From: Pseudomonas protegens
Lineage (GTDB): Bacteria > Pseudomonadota > Gammaproteobacteria > Pseudomonadales > Pseudomonadaceae
Assembly (NCBI RefSeq): GCF_003363755.1
Contig: NZ_CP031396.1
Span: 4,161,001 to 4,225,000 of the forward strand
Length of the DNA: 64,000 nucleotides
Direction: 5' to 3'
The notes below the pieces were generated by a model. It was not told the origin of the DNA. It saw only the letters and a program-made list of their open reading frames with translations, and did no database searches. The position numbers and the translations under genes were made by a program. This document shows positions 9,069 to 17,327 of this stretch, one piece after another. Numbering within the stretch: position 1 is the stretch's first letter; each line of letters begins with the position of its first letter.

Positions 9069-9920
9069 ATGGCTAAAATTATCGGCATCATCGTCGTATT
9101 CGCGAGCGTGCTCGGCGGATACGTGCTTTCACACGGCAAAATCGCGGCACTGATCCAGCCTTTCGAGGTTTTGATCATTGGTGGTGCTGCCTTTGGCGCA
9201 TTCCTCCAGGCCAACCCAGGCTATATGACGATGCATGTCATCAAAAAGTCGCTGGGTATGTTCGGTTCGCGCTTCACTCACACCTTCTATCTGGAAGTGC
9301 TGGGGCTGATCTACGAGATCCTCAACAAAAGTCGTCGCGAGGGCATGATGGCCATCGAGGGTGACATCGAGGACGCTGCGGCCAGTCCGATTTTCGCCAA
9401 GTATCCTGCGGTGCTCAAAGATGAGCGCATGACCGCATTTGTCTGTGACTACCTGCGCATCATGTCCTCCGGCAACATGGCTCCTCACGAGCTGGAAGGG
9501 TTGTTCGACATGGAACTGTTCAGTCTCAAGGAAGACCTTGAGCATCCCTCCCATGCAGTTACCGGGATCGCCGATGGCATGCCCGGTTTCGGTATCGTGG
9601 CGGCGGTATTGGGGATCGTGGTAACCATGGCGTCCCTGGGGGATGGCGACCAGGCGTCCATTGGCTTGCACGTAGGTGCGGCGTTGGTCGGGACCTTCTT
9701 CGGTATCCTCGCGGCCTATGGTTTCTTTGGTCCGTTGGCCACTTCCCTGGCGCACGATGCGAAGGAAGAGCTGAACGTCTACGAAGCCATCAAGGCGTCC
9801 CTGGTCGCTTCGGCTTCCGGCATGCCGCCTTCGCTGGCGGTGGAGTTCGGGCGCAAGGTTCTGTACCCAGCGCACCGTCCTAGCTTCGCCGAGCTGGAAC
9901 AAGCGGTTCGCGGTCGTTAA
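9069..9920 (+). CDS. motA: flagellar motor stator protein MotA
   Basis: MotA forms the ring around MotB in the proton-driven flagellar stator of the inner membrane. It is 283 residues long with four membrane helices: two near the N-terminus and two at about 170-225 (GIVAAVLGIVVTMASLG, then GAALVGTFFGILAAYGFFG). The cytoplasmic loop between them carries the charged residues that contact the rotor. ATG 9069 is the family start; the longer reading frame upstream is not conserved. motB follows after 3 bases. Pseudomonads usually hold a second stator, MotCD, elsewhere; this pair matches the MotAB locus beside rsgA and orn. Confidence 0.95.
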   Translation: MAKIIGIIVVFASVLGGYVLSHGKIAALIQPFEVLIIGGAAFGAFLQANPGYMTMHVIKKSLGMFGSRFTHTFYLEVLGLIYEILNKSRREGMMAIEGDIEDAAASPIFAKYPAVLKDERMTAFVCDYLRIMSSGNMAPHELEGLFDMELFSLKEDLEHPSHAVTGIADGMPGFGIVAAVLGIVVTMASLGDGDQASIGLHVGAALVGTFFGILAAYGFFGPLATSLAHDAKEELNVYEAIKASLVASASGMPPSLAVEFGRKVLYPAHRPSFAELEQAVRGR

Positions 9921-9923
9921 GTC

Positions 9924-10988
9924 ATGGAAAATAATCAGCCGATTATCATCAAGCGCGTCAAGCGCTTCGCTGGCGGGCATCACGGGGGCGCTTGGAAAAT
10001 CGCCTTCGCCGACTTCGCCACGGCGATGATGGCGTTCTTCCTGGTGCTGTGGCTCTTGTCCACCGCAACCCCGGAACAGAAGATCGCCATCGCCGGTTAC
10101 TTCAAGGACCCGATCGGCTTCTCGGAAAGCGGCACACCCTACATCATTGATCTGGGTGGCTCTCCCGAACTGGCGCCGGATAACACCCTAAACCCCGAGA
10201 TCAAGTCCCAGCCGCAACCGGACAAGGTCACGGTGGATGCCGATCAGGTGGAGGGCATGGCCGAGCAGGTGGAGCGCGAGCGTCTCGAACTGCTGCTACA
10301 AGAGTTGCAGAACAAGGTTGAAGAGAATCCCCAACTGCAGAAGTTCAAGGACCAGATCCTCTTCGAAATCACTCCGGACGGCTTGCGGATCCAGATCATG
10401 GATGCCGAGAACCGGCCGATGTTCGACTCTGGCAGCGCACGTCTGAAGCCGTATTTCGAAGACATCCTGCTGGCCATGGCCGACACCATCAAGGCGGTGC
10501 CGAACAAGATCAGCATCAGCGGTCATACCGATGCCACGCCTTATGCCGGCAGTGGTGAGTTCGGCAACTGGGAACTGTCCGCCAACCGTGCCAACGCTGC
10601 GCGTCGGGCTCTGGTGGCTGGCGGTTATCCCGATCCGCAAGTGGCGCGGGTGGTGGGCTTTGCCTCCTCTGCGCTGTTCGACCGCAAGAATCCGCTCAAC
10701 CCGGTCAACCGGCGGATCGATATTGTGGTGCTGACCAAGAAGGCCCAGCGCGCAATCGAAGGCGAGCAGACCGATCCAAACGCTCCTGCGCCCAACCAGG
10801 GCACTGGGGCGCCAGGTGAAGTGCCGGGTGCGGCGGCGGACCCGAATGCCTTGCCGCCGGGTAGCGAGCCGTTGCCCGCTCATGAAGTGCGCCAGCGCAT
10901 GAACATCTTCGAGGATGGCGTATTGAAGATGGATGAGCAGGGATCGGCCGGCCAGGCGCCGGCTCCCAAGCCGGGAACCGTCAGGTGA
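9924..10988 (+). CDS. motB: flagellar motor stator protein MotB
   Basis: MotB anchors the stator to peptidoglycan and carries the proton-binding aspartate. It is 354 residues long. One membrane helix begins at about residue 28 (FADFATAMMAFFLVLWLL) and contains Asp30, the expected proton acceptor. A plug/linker follows, then an OmpA-like peptidoglycan-binding domain at about 150-270 (ISGHTDATPY to NRRIDIVVL). A low-complexity Pro/Ala/Gly tail of about 80 residues extends beyond that domain. The gene is translationally close to motA and ends at a terminator facing rsgA. Confidence 0.95.
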   Translation: MENNQPIIIKRVKRFAGGHHGGAWKIAFADFATAMMAFFLVLWLLSTATPEQKIAIAGYFKDPIGFSESGTPYIIDLGGSPELAPDNTLNPEIKSQPQPDKVTVDADQVEGMAEQVERERLELLLQELQNKVEENPQLQKFKDQILFEITPDGLRIQIMDAENRPMFDSGSARLKPYFEDILLAMADTIKAVPNKISISGHTDATPYAGSGEFGNWELSANRANAARRALVAGGYPDPQVARVVGFASSALFDRKNPLNPVNRRIDIVVLTKKAQRAIEGEQTDPNAPAPNQGTGAPGEVPGAAADPNALPPGSEPLPAHEVRQRMNIFEDGVLKMDEQGSAGQAPAPKPGTVR

Positions 10989-10989
10989 C

Positions 10990-11026
10990 AAACAACAAGG
11001 CCGCGAAGATCGCGGCCTTGTTGTTT
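10990..11026. terminator. bidirectional terminator between motB and rsgA
   Basis: AACAAGGCCGCGA and TCGCGGCCTTGTT pair across a very short loop and end in TTT. The arms also serve the convergent rsgA transcript. Confidence 0.8.
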
Positions 11027-11040
11027 CTACGGTGCTCGGC

Positions 11041-12072
11041 TCAGTAGCCGCTGTCTGGCAGGCTGGCGAGGATCGAGCGGTAGCTGTTCATCCGTTGCTG
11101 CTGGATGCGCCCGTCTTCCAAAGCCTTGAGCAATGCACAGCCCGGCTCGCGATCATGCTTGCAGTCACGGAAGCGGCAGGTACCCAGCAAGTCGTTGAAC
11201 TCGATGAAGCCAGCTTCGACATCGGCGCGGCTGACATGCCCCAGGCCGAATTCGCGGATGCCGGGGGAGTCGATCAGTTCACCGCCGCCCGGGAAGTGGA
11301 ACAGTCGCGCTGTCGTGGTGGTGTGGGTGCCCTGTCCGGAGTACTCCGACAGCGGGCCGACTCGGGTTTCGACTTCTGGCAGCAGGCTGTTCACCAAGGA
11401 TGACTTGCCCACCCCCGATTGCCCCACGAATACGCTGATGCGTCCGTCCAGCAAGCCTTGCAGTTGCTCCATGCCGTCGCCGTGGTGGGCCGAGACTTCC
11501 AGCAGCGGATAGCCCAGTTGGCGATAGACCGCCAGCAAGGCGTTGAGTGCCGGAGCGTTCTGCTCGTCGATCAGGTCGGCCTTGTTCAGCAGCAGCAGCG
11601 GCCGAATCCCAGCGTGCTCGGCGGCAACCAGGTAGCGGTCGATAAGATTGGCGTGGGGTTCGGGCATGGGGGCAAACACGATCACGATCATGTCGACGTT
11701 GGCGGCCACCGGCTTGAGCTGGCCACGGCTGTCCGGTCGGCACAGCTCGGTGCTGCGCGGCAATTGCGCGACGATCACCCCGATGCCCTGATTGCCGGCG
11801 CGCCAGACCACCTGATCGCCGGTCACCAGCGCTGGCAGGTTGGCTCGCAGGTAGCAGCGGAACACCTGGCCGGCCAGCTCACCTTCCCGGGCTTCAACCT
11901 CGACCTGCACGCCGAAGTGAGCAATGACCAGGCCGGTCTGTTCCGGGCCAAGGTCGCCACCCTCCAGCGCCTCTACGGCGGAGGACTCGCGTTTGGCGGC
12001 GCGGGCAGCGCGCTCACCCTGAATCTTTTCGATGCGCCAGTTTTGGCGACGATTGAGCTGGCGTTTGGCCAT
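11041..12072 (-). CDS. rsgA: ribosome small-subunit GTPase RsgA
   Basis: RsgA is a circularly permuted GTPase that assists late 30S subunit maturation. The 343-residue protein has an N-terminal OB fold. The permuted G motifs follow in the order LNKAD (G4), then GQSGVGKSS (P-loop), then DSPGIRE (G3). A C-terminal zinc knuckle contains CRFRDCKHDREPGC. A basic N-terminal tail (AKRQLNRRQNWRIEK) probably touches rRNA. It is divergent from orn and convergent with motB. Confidence 0.95.
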   Translation of the reverse strand: MAKRQLNRRQNWRIEKIQGERAARAAKRESSAVEALEGGDLGPEQTGLVIAHFGVQVEVEAREGELAGQVFRCYLRANLPALVTGDQVVWRAGNQGIGVIVAQLPRSTELCRPDSRGQLKPVAANVDMIVIVFAPMPEPHANLIDRYLVAAEHAGIRPLLLLNKADLIDEQNAPALNALLAVYRQLGYPLLEVSAHHGDGMEQLQGLLDGRISVFVGQSGVGKSSLVNSLLPEVETRVGPLSEYSGQGTHTTTTARLFHFPGGGELIDSPGIREFGLGHVSRADVEAGFIEFNDLLGTCRFRDCKHDREPGCALLKALEDGRIQQQRMNSYRSILASLPDSGY

Positions 12073-12179
12073 TGGTGTTCCGTGTTGATAATTACGGCGG
12101 ATAGGTAAAACGGCGGCGAGTTTAGCACGCCGGGCAGGCCCTCTAGGCTAAACTGCGCAACTACGCCGAGGAGCCCCCC

Positions 12180-12722
12180 ATGCAAAACCCACAGAACCTG
12201 ATTTGGATCGATCTGGAAATGACCGGTCTGAACCCCGACACCGACGTCATCATCGAGATGGCGACCATTGTCACTGACAGCAATCTGAACACCTTGGCTG
12301 AAGGGCCGGTCATCGCTATCCACCAGAGCGACGAGATCCTTGCCGGCATGGACGAGTGGAACACTCGCCAGCACGGTGGTTCCGGCCTGACCCAGCGGGT
12401 TCGCGAAAGCCGCATCAGCATGGCCGAAGCCGAAGCCCAGACCATTGCCTTTCTGGAACAGTGGGTACCCAAGGGCAAGTCGCCCATCTGTGGCAACAGC
12501 ATCTGCCAGGATCGGCGCTTTCTCTATCGCCACATGAAGGCTCTGGAAAGCTACTTCCATTACCGCAACCTGGACGTTTCGACCCTCAAGGAACTAGCCG
12601 CCCGCTGGGCTCCTGACGTGCGCGACAGCTTCAAGAAAGGCAGCACCCATCTGGCCCTGGACGACATCCGCGAGTCCATCGCCGAGCTGCAGCACTACCG
12701 CAAGCACTTCATCAAATTCTGA
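12180..12722 (+). CDS. orn: oligoribonuclease
   Basis: Orn degrades 2-5 nt RNA to mononucleotides and clears pGpG made from c-di-GMP. It is a 180-residue DEDDh exonuclease: IDLEMTGL carries the first Asp and Glu (residues 11 and 13), and HLALDDIRESI near the C-terminus carries the catalytic His and Asp. GAGGAG precedes the ATG. It is divergent from rsgA, the order normal for pseudomonads. Confidence 0.96.
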   Translation: MQNPQNLIWIDLEMTGLNPDTDVIIEMATIVTDSNLNTLAEGPVIAIHQSDEILAGMDEWNTRQHGGSGLTQRVRESRISMAEAEAQTIAFLEQWVPKGKSPICGNSICQDRRFLYRHMKALESYFHYRNLDVSTLKELAARWAPDVRDSFKKGSTHLALDDIRESIAELQHYRKHFIKF

Positions 12723-12727
12723 CCTGC

Positions 12728-12748
12728 AGGAGCCGGCTTGCCGGCGAA
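12728..12748 (+). repeat. REP element (single)
   Basis: AGGAGCCGGCTTGCCGGCGA is the common Pseudomonas REP palindrome, here just after orn. Confidence 0.8.
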
Positions 12749-12841
12749 CGGGCGCACGCTGCAAGCGGCGCCCGTACCCGCCCTCTTTTGGTGCTCGCCT
12801 CAACTGAGTAGACTGCGCGCCTTCCTGTAAGGACCGCCATC

Positions 12842-13453
12842 ATGCTGTTGATGCTTTATCTGATCGCCATTACCGCCGAAGCCATGACCGGCGCCCTGTC
12901 TGCCGGCCGGCGTGGCATGGACTGGTTTGGCGTGGTGCTGATCGCCTGTGTCACTGCGCTCGGCGGTGGTTCGGTGCGTGATGTGCTGTTGGGGCACTAC
13001 CCGCTGACCTGGGTCAAGCACCCGGAATACCTGGTACTGACCTCGGTGGCGGCGTTGGTGACGATCTTTATCGCGCCCCTGATGCGTCACCTGCGTTCGC
13101 TGTTTCTGGTGCTCGACGCCGTGGGTCTGGTGGCCTTTACCCTGATCGGCTGCATGACCGCCCTGGAAATGGGCCACGGCATGCTGGTGGCGTCGGTCAG
13201 CGGGGTGATCACCGGGGTCTTTGGCGGCATCCTCCGGGATATTTTCTGCAACGACATTCCCCTGATCTTCCGCCGTGAGCTGTACGCCAGCGTGTCCTTC
13301 GCCGCGGCCTGGTGCTACATGCTGTGCATCTATTTGCAGCTGCCCAGCGAGCAGTCGATCCTGGTCACCCTGTTCGGTGGCTTTCTATTGCGCCTGCTGG
13401 CGATCCGTTTTCACTGGGAAATGCCCAAGTTCGTCTACAACGACGAGCATTGA
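12842..13453 (+). CDS. TRIC-type (UPF0126) membrane protein
   Basis: This 203-residue, highly hydrophobic protein contains two copies of the UPF0126 repeat. GGGSVRDVLLG occurs in the first half and GGILRDIFCNDIP in the second, the hallmark of prokaryotic trimeric intracellular cation channels. About seven membrane helices are expected. The physiological ion in bacteria is uncertain. An AAGGA site precedes the ATG. Its 3' end overlaps that of convergent queG by 19 bp. Confidence 0.85.
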   Translation: MLLMLYLIAITAEAMTGALSAGRRGMDWFGVVLIACVTALGGGSVRDVLLGHYPLTWVKHPEYLVLTSVAALVTIFIAPLMRHLRSLFLVLDAVGLVAFTLIGCMTALEMGHGMLVASVSGVITGVFGGILRDIFCNDIPLIFRRELYASVSFAAAWCYMLCIYLQLPSEQSILVTLFGGFLLRLLAIRFHWEMPKFVYNDEH

Positions 13454-14514
13454 CGGTTGGCGTGCTGCGCCAGGGCCCATTCCACGTGTTCGCGGACCAG
13501 TTCCGAGGGATAGTCCTGGCGGGCCTTGAGCGCTTCCAGCACCGGAATGCTTGAGGGCGCGTTGCCCAGGCCCACCGCCAGGTTGCGCAGCCAGCGCTCA
13601 TAGCCGGCACGGCGCAGGGGCGAGCCTTCGGTGCTGCTGAGGAACTTGTCCTCGTCCCACATGAACAGTTCCGCCAGTTCGGCATTGTCCAGGTTGTGCC
13701 GGGGTTTGAAGTCGCCTTCTGCCGAGGGGCGGGCGAAGCGGTTCCAGGGGCAGACGATCTGGCAGTCATCGCAGCCGAATACCCGATTGCCGATCAGTGG
13801 GCGCAGGTCTTCGGGAATGGCGTTTTTCAGCTCGATGGTCAGGTAGGAAATACAGCGCCGGGCATCCAGTACATAGGGGCCGACGAAGGCATTGGTCGGG
13901 CAGATGTCCAGGCAGGCGGTGCAGCGTCCGCAATGTTCGGTGGCGTGGGGTTCGTCCACGGGCAGCGGCAGGTCGACGAACAGCTCGCTGAGGAAGAAGT
14001 AGCTGCCGGCCTTGCGGTTGAGCACCAGGGTGTTCTTGCCGATCCAGCCGAGCCCGGCCTGCTCGGCGATGGCTTTTTCAAGTACCGGTGCGCTGTCGAC
14101 GAACGCGCGGTAGCCAAAGGGGCCAATGGCTTGCTGGATGCGTTCGGCCAACTGCTGCACACGTTTGCGGATGAGCTTGTGATAGTCGCGGCCCAAGGCG
14201 TAGCGCGAGACATAAGCCTTGGACGGTTCGGCCAGGCGCTGGGCCATCTGGGTGTCGCCGGGCAGGTAGTCCATGCGCAGCGATACCACCCGTAGCGTGC
14301 CGGGCACCAACTGATCGGGATGGGAGCGTTTGCTGCCATGGGCGCCCATGTATTCCATTTCGCCGTGGTAGCCGGCGGCGAGCCAGCGCTCCAGATGCTG
14401 CTCATGCTCGGCCAGGTCCAGGCCGCTGATACCGACTTGTTGAAAGCCCAGTTCGCGGCCCCAGTCCTTGATCGATTGGGCGAGAGCGGGGAGATCCTGG
14501 GTAATAGCGGGCAT
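13435..14514 (-). CDS. queG: epoxyqueuosine reductase QueG
   Basis: QueG reduces epoxyqueuosine to queuosine in tRNA using cobalamin and two iron-sulfur clusters. Ferredoxin-like motifs CGRCTACLDICP and CDDCQIVCPWNRF supply the cluster cysteines around residues 195-250. A HEAT-like C-terminus (LRRAGYERWLRNLAVGLGN) fits tRNA binding. I chose ATG 14514 (MPAITQDLPALAQ, 359 residues), because the 27 codons from the upstream ATG at 14595 look unconserved. The ribosome site at 14514 is poor, so the start is less sure. It is divergent from nnrD. Confidence 0.92.
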   Translation of the reverse strand: MPAITQDLPALAQSIKDWGRELGFQQVGISGLDLAEHEQHLERWLAAGYHGEMEYMGAHGSKRSHPDQLVPGTLRVVSLRMDYLPGDTQMAQRLAEPSKAYVSRYALGRDYHKLIRKRVQQLAERIQQAIGPFGYRAFVDSAPVLEKAIAEQAGLGWIGKNTLVLNRKAGSYFFLSELFVDLPLPVDEPHATEHCGRCTACLDICPTNAFVGPYVLDARRCISYLTIELKNAIPEDLRPLIGNRVFGCDDCQIVCPWNRFARPSAEGDFKPRHNLDNAELAELFMWDEDKFLSSTEGSPLRRAGYERWLRNLAVGLGNAPSSIPVLEALKARQDYPSELVREHVEWALAQHANRQCSSL

Positions 14515-14577
14515 GAGGCGAGAGAAACCGGAGCTGAGGTGCGTATAATTCTGCCAGACATCGGAGCCCGAAGACGC

Positions 14578-15438
14578 ATGCCGCAGACAAAACACCCTTT
14601 ACTCGACGTTCAGCTGCTGACTGACGCTCATTTGCCGCGATTGGAAGCTCGTCCTCTGGACGCTCATAAGGGGCAATTCGGTCATTTGTTGCTGATCGGT
14701 GGCGACCGCGGCTTTGCTGGCGCCGCGTTATTGAGTGCGGAAAGTGCCTTGCGCAGTGGTGCGGGGCTGGTGTCCCTGGCAACTCGCAATGAGCACGTCG
14801 CGGCGGCCGCTGCGCGGCTGCCGGAAGTCATGACCCAGGGCACCCATTCGGCCAATCAACTGATGGGGCTGTTGGTGCGGGCCACGGTACTGGTGGTTGG
14901 TCCCGGACTGGGGCAGGGCGCCTGGGGGCGCAGCCTGTTGTCGGCAGCGGCCAACGCGCCTTTGCCTCAGGTATGGGATGCCGATGCCTTGAATCTCCTG
15001 GCCCTGGGCGGTCTACACCTGCCGGCGGCCAGCGTGATCACCCCCCATCCCGGGGAGGCGGCTCGTCTGCTGGGGATCTCCATCGCCGAGGTTCAGGGTG
15101 ATCGTCCGGCGGCGGCCCGGGCCTTGAGCGCAAAATACTCGGCGGTTGCCGTGCTCAAGGGGGCTGGCAGCCTGATCGCCAGCCCCGAGGGGCAAGTGGC
15201 CCGCTGTGATGGAGGGCATCCGGCGATGGCCACGGCGGGGCTGGGGGACGTGCTCGCAGGATTGATCGGTGCGTTGCTGGCGCAGGGACTGTCGACGTTC
15301 GATGCGGCTTGCCTGGCGGTCTGGGTACACGCCCGCGCTGGCGAGCAGCAAGGCAAATTGGGCCGAGGGCTGGCGGCCAGTGATCTGATTCCAGCCATTC
15401 GTCAGTTGTTGGAGGAGCAGTCACCGTGTCTGAGTTAA
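14578..15438 (+). CDS. nnrD: ADP-dependent NAD(P)H-hydrate dehydratase (single domain)
   Basis: This enzyme repairs hydrated NAD(P)H by ATP/ADP-dependent dehydration. The 286-residue protein has the ribokinase-like CARKD fold: HLLLIGGDRGFAGAALL near the start, DADALNLL, ITPHPGEAARLL, and the phosphate loop GLGDVLAG. It matches only the C-terminal half of E. coli YjeF/NnrE-NnrD. The epimerase half is not here and must be elsewhere or absent. TATAAT at 14544-14549 and GGAG upstream of ATG 14578 suggest a promoter and start here. It overlaps tsaE by 13 bases. Confidence 0.92.
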   Translation: MPQTKHPLLDVQLLTDAHLPRLEARPLDAHKGQFGHLLLIGGDRGFAGAALLSAESALRSGAGLVSLATRNEHVAAAAARLPEVMTQGTHSANQLMGLLVRATVLVVGPGLGQGAWGRSLLSAAANAPLPQVWDADALNLLALGGLHLPAASVITPHPGEAARLLGISIAEVQGDRPAAARALSAKYSAVAVLKGAGSLIASPEGQVARCDGGHPAMATAGLGDVLAGLIGALLAQGLSTFDAACLAVWVHARAGEQQGKLGRGLAASDLIPAIRQLLEEQSPCLS

Positions 15439-15896
15439 CCCTTTATCTGGCCGACGAGCAGGCCATGGTGGAATTTGGTGCACGCATTGCTCGCGTCACT
15501 CAAGGCGTGGGGGTGATTTTTCTTGAGGGCGATCTGGGGGCGGGCAAAACCACCCTGTCCCGGGGGATCATCCGTGGCCTCGGGCATGACGGGGCGGTAA
15601 AAAGTCCGACCTTTACCCTGGTGGAGCCCTACGAGATAGGTCCGGTGCGGGCTTTTCACTTCGACTTGTATCGTCTTGTGGACCCGGAGGAGCTGGAGTT
15701 TCTGGGGATTCGTGACTACTTCGAAGGCGATGCACTGTGTCTGTTGGAGTGGCCCCAGCGTGGTGCAGGCTTTTTGCCAAAGCCCGACCTGACCATTACC
15801 ATTACCCCGCATAACAATGGGCGTTCTGTGCATCTATTGTCTCAAGGCTCGCGAGGCGAGTCCTGGTGTGCCGCTTTGGCGTTGGAATTCAAATAA
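15426..15896 (+). CDS. tsaE: tRNA threonylcarbamoyladenosine synthesis ATPase TsaE
   Basis: TsaE works with TsaB and TsaD to make t6A at position 37 of ANN-decoding tRNAs. The 156-residue protein has the Walker A loop GDLGAGKTTLSRG, then KSPTFTLVEPYE and LLEWPQRG, typical of the family. Translation starts with GTG inside the 3' end of nnrD (13-base overlap), so the two are probably translationally coupled. amiB follows directly. Confidence 0.94.
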   Translation: MSELTLYLADEQAMVEFGARIARVTQGVGVIFLEGDLGAGKTTLSRGIIRGLGHDGAVKSPTFTLVEPYEIGPVRAFHFDLYRLVDPEELEFLGIRDYFEGDALCLLEWPQRGAGFLPKPDLTITITPHNNGRSVHLLSQGSRGESWCAALALEFK

Positions 15897-15899
15897 TTG

Positions 15900-17327
15900 A
15901 TGGGGTTAGGTATGCGCATTCGCGCGTTGGTTGCTGTCGTAGGACTGTTGCTTACGGCATTGGCCGTCGATGCTGTGGCCGCTACACAGGTTCGCAGCGT
16001 CCGCCTGTGGCGGGCACCGGATAACACGCGACTGGTCTTCGACCTGTCCGGTCCGGTTCAGCACAGCGTCTTTACCCTGACGGCCCCGGATCGTCTGGTG
16101 ATCGATATCAATGGCGCAACCCTCGGCGGTCCACTGAATGTCGCCACGGCCAATACGCCGATCACCGCCATGCGCTCGGCGCAGCGTACCCCCAGTGACC
16201 TGCGAGTGGTCATCGACCTGAAAAAGGCCGTCACCCCCAAGAGTTTTACCCTGGCGCCCAACGCCCAGTACGGCAATCGCCTGGTAGTCGACCTGTTCGA
16301 CAACCCTGCTGATGCCGCACCGCCTGCTGCTCCGCCCCCAGCTGTGGCCACCGTTCCCGCCGTGCCAGTCACGCCTGCGGAGCCCGCGATCAAGCTGCCG
16401 CCGGCCCCGGCGGGCAAGCGCGACATCATCGTGGTGATCGACGCCGGTCACGGCGGTGAAGACCCGGGTGCCTCCGGCTCCCGTGGCCAGCATGAGAAAG
16501 ATGTGGTGCTGGCCATCGCCCGTGAACTGCAGCGCCAGATTAATGGCATCAAGGGGTTCCGCGCCGAGTTGACCCGTACTGGCGACTACTTCATTCCGTT
16601 GCGCGGTCGTACCGAGATCGCTCGGAAGAAGGGCGCTGACCTGTTCGTTTCGATCCACGCCGATGCCGCGCCTTCGACCGCAGCCTTTGGCGCCTCGGTA
16701 TTCGCCCTGTCCGAGCGCGGCGCCACATCGGAAACTGCCCGCTGGCTGGCGGACAGTGAAAACCGCTCTGACCTGATCGGTGGTGCCGGCAACGTCAGCC
16801 TGGATGACAAGGACCGGATGCTGGCCGGGGTGCTGCTGGATCTGTCGATGACCGCATCCCTGACCTCCAGCCTCAATGTCGGGCAGAAAGTCCTGAACAA
16901 CATCGGCCGGGTCACACCGTTGCACAAGCAGCGTGTGGAACAGGCTGGGTTCATGGTGCTCAAGTCCCCGGATATTCCATCGATCCTGGTGGAAACAGGC
17001 TTTATCTCCAACTCCAACGAAGCCTCGAAGCTGGCTACTGTCAGCCATCAGCAGGCCTTGGCTCGCTCCATCAGCAGCGGCGTGCGGCAGTTCTTCCAGC
17101 AGAACCCGCCACCGGGCACCTATATCGCCTGGCTGCGAGATTCCGGGAAGATTGCCCAGGGGCCTCGCGATCACCGGGTCAACCCGGGGGAAACCCTGGC
17201 GATGATCGCGGTGCGCTACCAGGTATCGGCGCCTGCCCTGCGCAGTGCCAACAATCTGAAAAGCGATGAATTGAAAGTGGGGCAGGTTCTGACCATCCCC
17301 GGCACTGAATTGGCGGCCAAGGAATGA
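15900..17327 (+). CDS. amiB: N-acetylmuramoyl-L-alanine amidase AmiB
   Basis: AmiB cuts the peptide from MurNAc in septal peptidoglycan during cell separation. A signal peptide covers about the first 25 residues. An AMIN domain (RLWRAPDNTRLVFDLSG) directs septal localisation. A Pro/Ala linker follows, then an Amidase_3 zinc domain with IDAGHGGEDPGA, SIHADAA and VETGFISN. A LysM domain ends the protein (VNPGETLAMIAVRY). ATG 15900 or ATG 15912 could be the start; a TTG at 15897 is also in frame. It overlaps mutL by 4 bases. Confidence 0.95.
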   Translation: MGLGMRIRALVAVVGLLLTALAVDAVAATQVRSVRLWRAPDNTRLVFDLSGPVQHSVFTLTAPDRLVIDINGATLGGPLNVATANTPITAMRSAQRTPSDLRVVIDLKKAVTPKSFTLAPNAQYGNRLVVDLFDNPADAAPPAAPPPAVATVPAVPVTPAEPAIKLPPAPAGKRDIIVVIDAGHGGEDPGASGSRGQHEKDVVLAIARELQRQINGIKGFRAELTRTGDYFIPLRGRTEIARKKGADLFVSIHADAAPSTAAFGASVFALSERGATSETARWLADSENRSDLIGGAGNVSLDDKDRMLAGVLLDLSMTASLTSSLNVGQKVLNNIGRVTPLHKQRVEQAGFMVLKSPDIPSILVETGFISNSNEASKLATVSHQQALARSISSGVRQFFQQNPPPGTYIAWLRDSGKIAQGPRDHRVNPGETLAMIAVRYQVSAPALRSANNLKSDELKVGQVLTIPGTELAAKE

